From CAJQHK01 sp038142525 (GTDB taxonomy: Bacteria > Pseudomonadota > Alphaproteobacteria > Rickettsiales > UBA1997), in NCBI GenBank assembly GCA_038142525.1, contig JAYQKE010000015.1, positions 62,001 through 126,000 of the forward strand: a DNA stretch of 64,000 bases, in the 5' to 3' direction. Both the position numbers and the translations under genes were made by a program. The first letter of the stretch is position 1. Each line of letters starts with the position of its first letter. Shown in pieces: positions 59,964 through 64,000 of this stretch. The notes under the pieces are model-generated. The model did not search any database. It was given only the letters and a program-made list of their open reading frames with translations, and was not told where the DNA came from.

Positions 59964-60758
59964 AAAACAAATATAAACCTAAAATTAAACCTACCACTAT
60001 TCTATAATAAGCAAAAATAGTAAAATTATTCTTGCTAATAAAATTAATAAACCATTTTATTACAATAATACTTGAAAAAAGGCTGACATAAAGCCAATTG
60101 AAATAATAAATAAGTGATCAAGATTTAATAAATCATAATTTTTATATAGATCATAAATAGTAGTCGCAAAGATTGTTGGAATCGCCAAAAAAAATGATAT
60201 TTCAGTTGCAATATTTCTCTTCATACCAATTAATAACCCCCCTATAATTGTTGCTCCAGCTCTTGAAACGCCAGGTATCACTGCTAAGGATTGTAGTAAT
60301 CCCAGCAAAATTGAATTTTTAATATTGACCTCCTCTATTTTATTAAATTTAGGTTTAATCTTTTTCTTCTCGATTATTAAAATAGCTATACCACCAATAA
60401 TTAATGATATAGAAATTACTTTTAGTGAAAAAAAATGAGTTTTAATAATTGGATATAATAAAAAACCAATAATTGCCGTTGGTATAAAAGCGCAAATAAT
60501 ATTGAGGGTAAATTTTTGTGAATCTTTATTGCTTGGCAAAGTAGTAATAATTTTAATGATCTTAGCACGATAAAGAAACATTACAGCTAATATAGCACCA
60601 AGTTGAATTGCTATTTCAAAGATATTATTTTCAATATCACTAAAATTAATTATTTTTGAAGTAATTATCAGATGGGCTGTAGATGAAATTGGTAAAAATT
60701 CTGTCAGACCTTCAACAATTCCCAATATTATCGCTTTAAAAATTACTGCTATATCCAT
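59956..60758 (-). pseudogene. uppP: undecaprenyl-diphosphatase, frameshifted near the end
   Basis: Recycles the murein lipid carrier. Both active-site boxes are present: GIVEGLTEFLPISSTAHLII, marked by EGLTEFLPISS near residue 15, and the second box VIPGVSRAGATIIGG near 165. Six T near 60072 should be seven; then AFFSSIIVIKWFINF continues to the stop at 59956, adding ~35 residues that form the last helix. A one-base homopolymer loss is likely. Multi-pass membrane protein. Confidence 0.9.
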
Positions 60759-60783
60759 ATATTAGGAACTGATTTTAATTTAA

Positions 60784-60870
60784 TGGTACCCCTAGTCCGA
60801 CTTGAACGGACACATTCATAAGAATAACAGATTTTGAATCTGTCGCGTCTACCAATTCCGCCATAGGGGC
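60784..60870 (-). tRNA. tRNA-Leu(CAA)
   Basis: On the minus strand: acceptor GCCCCTA with TAGGGGT, D arm GGCGGAATTGGTAGACGC, anticodon stem ACAGA/TCTGT with loop TTCAAAA (anticodon CAA), a long variable arm, T arm GTCCGTTCAAGTCGGAC and an encoded CCA. The long variable arm and UUG-reading anticodon give leucine. 87 nt. Confidence 0.94.
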
Positions 60871-60875
60871 AAATT

Positions 60876-60912
60876 AATCCCCATCAAAATCAAAGATCTT
60901 TAGTGGGGGATT
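60876..60912 (-). terminator. hairpin between cdsA and tRNA-Leu
   Basis: AATCCCCA (60876-60883) pairs with TGGGGGATT (60904-60912) with one bulged G; the loop contains the palindrome AAAGATCTTT. It stands just past the cdsA stop and before the tRNA on the same strand. It could end the tsf-cdsA transcript or be a processing site. Confidence 0.4.
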
Positions 60913-60929
60913 GATACAAATTCTATAAT

Positions 60930-61655
60930 TTAAAAATTATTTTTAAATAAGCAATATATAAGAAAGACCGCTGGAGCCGCAAACATCAGGCCATCAATCC
61001 TATCTAAAATACCACCATGACCAGGAATTATAGTGCCACTATCCTTCACTCCAAAGATTCTTTTAACTTTTGATTCAAATAAATCTCCAATTTGAGCAAT
61101 AACAGCTAAAAGAGCGCTGGTAATCATAAAAAATAATATACCTCCTTCAAACATTAAGGTAGATAATAAGCCAATAATTGCTGCTGAAACCATGCCACCA
61201 ATCAATCCAGACCAAGTTTTATTTGGGCTAATTGATGGTATTAATTTTGGACCACCAAGATTCTTACCAATAAAATAAGCAAAGATATCTGTTGACCAAA
61301 CTACAAAAAATAACCATAGGATAATATTCTTATCAATAAACCTTAATTCCATCACAGAATAAAGAGGTATTAAAATATAGAGAAAACCAATCAAAAACCA
61401 TTTCTTTTTATTTTTATTTTTTTCATCTGATCTTGTTAAATTATTCCATTCAAAAGATGCAATGATAGCTACGGATAGAATTAATAATAAAAATAAAGCT
61501 TTTGATATAAAAATAGCATATAATGTTAGAGGAATTAATATAATGGAGCTAGCAACTCTTTTTTCAAGATCTGATAGATTTTTGATAGATTTAATATTAG
61601 AAAATTTTTTTAGAAAAGATTTTATCTTTATTAAAATATTTTTACCTTGCTCCAT
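60930..61655 (-). CDS. cdsA: phosphatidate cytidylyltransferase
   Basis: Makes CDP-diacylglycerol for phospholipids. Several membrane segments and the family signature near the C-terminus (GTIIPGHGGILDRIDGLMFA, quoted by GHGGILDRIDG), preceded by SPNKTWSGLIGG. 241 residues, intact. Its start overlaps the uppS end by 14 bp. Confidence 0.95.
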   Translation of the reverse strand: MEQGKNILIKIKSFLKKFSNIKSIKNLSDLEKRVASSIILIPLTLYAIFISKALFLLLILSVAIIASFEWNNLTRSDEKNKNKKKWFLIGFLYILIPLYSVMELRFIDKNIILWLFFVVWSTDIFAYFIGKNLGGPKLIPSISPNKTWSGLIGGMVSAAIIGLLSTLMFEGGILFFMITSALLAVIAQIGDLFESKVKRIFGVKDSGTIIPGHGGILDRIDGLMFAAPAVFLIYCLFKNNF

Positions 61656-62346
61656 AATTTCTTTTTCTTTGATTAAAATCCTCTATGGCTTCTTGTAAAT
61701 TCTGCTTCTTAAAATCTGGCCATAAAATATTAGTAATATATAATTCAGAATATGTAGATTGCCACAATAAAAAATTACTCAATCTATTATAACCGCCAGT
61801 CCTAATAATTAAATCTGGGTCTGGTATGTCGGGATTATAAAGATTTTGACTGATTAAATTCTCATTAATATCAGAAATATCAATCTTATTATCGACAATA
61901 TCCTGAGAAATATTCTTTACTGCATTAGTAATTTCTGCTCGTGAACCATAATTAAAGGCTACATTGAGTACCATATTATCATTATTTTTGGTCTTCTCTT
62001 TAATATTTTCTATTTTTTCCTGAATCTTGGGATCCAACTCTGATATCTGGCCTGATGTAACAATTTTTATGCCATATTTGATCAAATCATTGACATCATT
62101 TTCAAGATAATTTTGCAAAATTATCATCAAATCTCCTATCTCTTCTTTTGGTCGTGACCAATTTTCAGTAGAAAAAGCATAAATAGTTACATATTTAATT
62201 TTAAACTCTAATGAAGATTTAATTAATTCTTTGATAGCATTAGCGCCAGATCTATGACCCAATTTTACCGGCAACATTTTTCTTTGAGCCCATCTGGAAT
62301 TGCCATCCATAATAATGGCAATATGCTCTGGAATCATAGATAGCAC
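61642..62346 (-). CDS. uppS: undecaprenyl diphosphate synthase
   Basis: cis-Prenyltransferase for the murein lipid carrier. IAIIMDGNSRWA holds the catalytic Asp; the usual GNGRWA is GNSRWA here. GHRSGANAIKELI, YAFSTENWSRP and DLIIRTGGYNRLSNFLLWQ are also present. 234 residues. The start shares a base with the frr stop at 62346. Confidence 0.96.
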   Translation of the reverse strand: MLSMIPEHIAIIMDGNSRWAQRKMLPVKLGHRSGANAIKELIKSSLEFKIKYVTIYAFSTENWSRPKEEIGDLMIILQNYLENDVNDLIKYGIKIVTSGQISELDPKIQEKIENIKEKTKNNDNMVLNVAFNYGSRAEITNAVKNISQDIVDNKIDISDINENLISQNLYNPDIPDPDLIIRTGGYNRLSNFLLWQSTYSELYITNILWPDFKKQNLQEAIEDFNQRKRNYGAR

Positions 62347-62897
62347 TATATAGTTGTTAAATCCTTTTCTTTATGTGATATTGCATCATCAATTTTAGCA
62401 ATAAAATCATCAGTAATTTTCTGCAATTGATCGGAAAAAGCGTGAATATCATCTTTTGATCCGGCTTCCTTATTTTCCTTTTTAAATTTATCTATATGAT
62501 CTCTTCTAACATTTCGAATTTGTACTTTTTTAGCTTCGCCATATTTTTTGGCTAATTTGCTCAATTCTAACCTTCTTTCCTCACTTAATTTTGGTACAGA
62601 AATTCGGATTAACTGACCTTCTGACATTGGATTAAGACCTAGATCAGCATTCATAATAGCCTTTTCAATAGATTTTACCATCTCCTTATCCCAAACTTGA
62701 ATATTAATAGTTGAAGCATCTGGAGCAGAAATATTTGAGACTTGATTAATTAGCATGAAGCTACCATAAGACTCAACTTTAATATTATCTAATAAGGCAG
62801 GATTAGCTCTACCAGTTATAATAGTTGAAAGCTCCTTGCCCAAAAAATCTAAAGCTTCTTTCATTTTTAGTTCAGCTTGATCTAGTAATTCTTGCAT
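62346..62897 (-). CDS. frr: ribosome recycling factor
   Basis: Splits the post-termination ribosome with EF-G. Typical TGRANPALLDNIKVESYGS near residue 28, SNISAPDASTINIQVWDK and the EERRLELSKLAKKYGEAKKV helix; 183 residues, intact. It lies 3 bp after pyrH. Confidence 0.97.
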   Translation of the reverse strand: MQELLDQAELKMKEALDFLGKELSTIITGRANPALLDNIKVESYGSFMLINQVSNISAPDASTINIQVWDKEMVKSIEKAIMNADLGLNPMSEGQLIRISVPKLSEERRLELSKLAKKYGEAKKVQIRNVRRDHIDKFKKENKEAGSKDDIHAFSDQLQKITDDFIAKIDDAISHKEKDLTTI

Positions 62898-62900
62898 GAT

Positions 62901-63619
62901 TTATTTTTTGATTATGGTGAAATTTAAATCTCCTTTTAACACTCTGGTTAAAGCATTTTTTTCACTAATTGAGAAAACAATTATTGGTAGATTATTATCT
63001 TTTGCTAAAGTAATTGCCGTTTGATCCATAACTTTTAGATCTTTTTTAATTACATCTCGATAAGTTAATTGATCAAATCTAACAGCGTCCTTATCTTTTT
63101 TGGATCAGCAGAATATATACCATCAACTTGTGTGCCCTTTAAAACTACATCACAATTTGTTTCAACTGCCCTAAGAATTCTTTGCAGTATCAGTTGTAAA
63201 AAATGGATTACCAGTTCCTGCAACAAATATTACCACTCTTTTTTCTCAAGATGTCTAACCGCTTTTCTTTTAGCATAGGTTTCACAAATTGTATTCATTG
63301 GTATTGCCGACTGCATTCTAGTTGGAATATTACTTTGCTCAAGAATATTCTGCAATGCCATAGCGTTGATTGAAGTTGCAAGCATCCCCATATAATCAGC
63401 ACTTGCTCTTTCCATACCCTCAGAAGCGACAGATATGCCGCGAAATATATTACCACCACCAACAACAATACAAATCTCATATCCTAAATTATAGGCTTCG
63501 ATAATTTGACTACAAATCTTTTTAATAGACTCTTTATCATGACCAAAGGGTTTATCACCCATCATGGCCTCACCAGATACTTTAAATAAAATTCTTTTAT
63601 ATCGATGCTGGTCTGTCAT
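62901..63619 (-). pseudogene. pyrH: UMP kinase, three frame breaks
   Basis: Makes UDP; normally essential. ILFKVSGEAMMG starts it, with IVVGGGNIFRG and MGMLATSINAMALQ in the first frame. It breaks near 63237 (six A, seven needed: LEKKRVVIFVAGTGNPFFTTDTA), near 63186 (one extra A before ILRAVE) and near 63098 (six A, seven needed: ADPKKDKDAVRF). The C-terminus TRVLKGDLNFTIIKK ends at 62901. Three changes, two in A-runs, in a gene with no other decay point strongly to sequence error. Confidence 0.92.
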
Positions 63620-64000
63620 TAATTATTGATAATTTTATTAACTTCTGAAGCAAAATCCTCTTCCTTTTTCTCAATACCTTGACCCAAAAGAAATAATTTA
63701 AAATCTTTGATTTTAATATCAGCTCCCAATTCCTTAGAAGAATTTTTTAATAAATCTTTGATTTTGATTTTGTCATCCATAACAAAATTTTGCTCTAATA
63801 AAACAATCTCTTCATAATATTTTCTGACTCTACCTTGAATCATTTTTTCAATAATATTTTCTGGCTTACCAGATGCCCTAGCCTGCTCCTTTAGGATCTC
63901 AGTTTCTCTCGCTAGTTTTTCTTCGCTAATAGATTCAATATTCAAAGCTTCTGGCTTAGTTGCTGCAATATGCATAGCAATTTGTTTACCTAATTCTTCT
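63619..64000 (-). CDS. tsf: elongation factor Ts, C-terminal part (cut by window end)
   Basis: Guanine-exchange factor of EF-Tu. The piece begins inside the core (EELGKQIAMHIAATKPEAL) and ends at FASEVNKIINN; KPENIIEKMIQGRVRKYYEEI, quoted by GRVRKYYEEIVLLEQ, is characteristic. Its stop overlaps the pyrH start by one base. rpsB is expected beyond the window. Confidence 0.94.
   Translation of the reverse strand, partial: EELGKQIAMHIAATKPEALNIESISEEKLARETEILKEQARASGKPENIIEKMIQGRVRKYYEEIVLLEQNFVMDDKIKIKDLLKNSSKELGADIKIKDFKLFLLGQGIEKKEEDFASEVNKIINN

Overview
The window is AT-rich chromosomal DNA of a bacterium, most likely an alphaproteobacterium of the Rickettsiales type. This is inferred from the style of the core genes, the ratA-like, xerD, family-4 UDG, bactofilin/M23 and autotransporter genes, and the many IS remnants; no 16S gene is present to confirm it. 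Retention of leuD, trpA, dapB, panD and murF suggests a lineage less dependent on its host than classical Rickettsia. The standard code applies: TGA ends glyQ, ispB and gatA.

Layout. 1-7.4 kb: lipA, a small unknown gene with a hydrolase, folC, the rpsF-rpsR-rplI operon, tRNA-Met, a PfkB kinase and murF. 7.5-12.3 kb: a mosaic of five IS families. 12.4-17.8 kb: ndk, then a pepF-RND exporter-metallo-beta-lactamase operon whose last gene is interrupted by an IS with a visible 5-bp target duplication. 17.8-22.1 kb: more IS material, including an inverted copy of a 1.9-kb composite also found at 7.5-9.4 kb. 22.1-27 kb (minus strand): ybeY, xerD, a small membrane ORF, half a purL, dgt and UDG. 27-34 kb: an M23 peptidase-bactofilin-small membrane protein module, yajQ, ispB, mltA and an S8 subtilisin-like autotransporter. 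34-41 kb: glyQ, dapB, ratA, leuD, fabI, gmk, two lipoproteins and an unrecognised 520-residue protein. 41.1-45 kb: an IS-bounded island with two orphan small ORFs and an intact IS4-type element. 45-47.6 kb: mscS and dnaB, divergent. 47.7-55.5 kb: a very large repetitive autotransporter. 55.5-64 kb: trpA, yidC-panD, gatA, uppP, tRNA-Leu and the tsf-pyrH-frr-uppS-cdsA cluster (tsf runs off the end).

The most striking property is the number of broken frames in genes that are normally indispensable (folC, murF, glyQ, gmk, pyrH, ybeY, uppP). Many lesions are one-base changes in A/T runs. Either the assembly carries uncorrected homopolymer indels or the genome tolerates slippery tracts. Entries typed 'pseudogene' have a frame that is broken as given; for core genes this need not mean loss of function.

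Functionally, much of the window serves the envelope: peptidoglycan (murF, dapB, mltA, M23, bactofilin, uppS, uppP), membrane lipid (fabI, cdsA, ispB), insertion (yidC) and surface autotransporters. Translation genes (rpsF, rpsR, rplI, glyQ, gatA, tsf, frr, tRNAs) and nucleotide metabolism (ndk, gmk, pyrH, dgt, purL) make up the rest.
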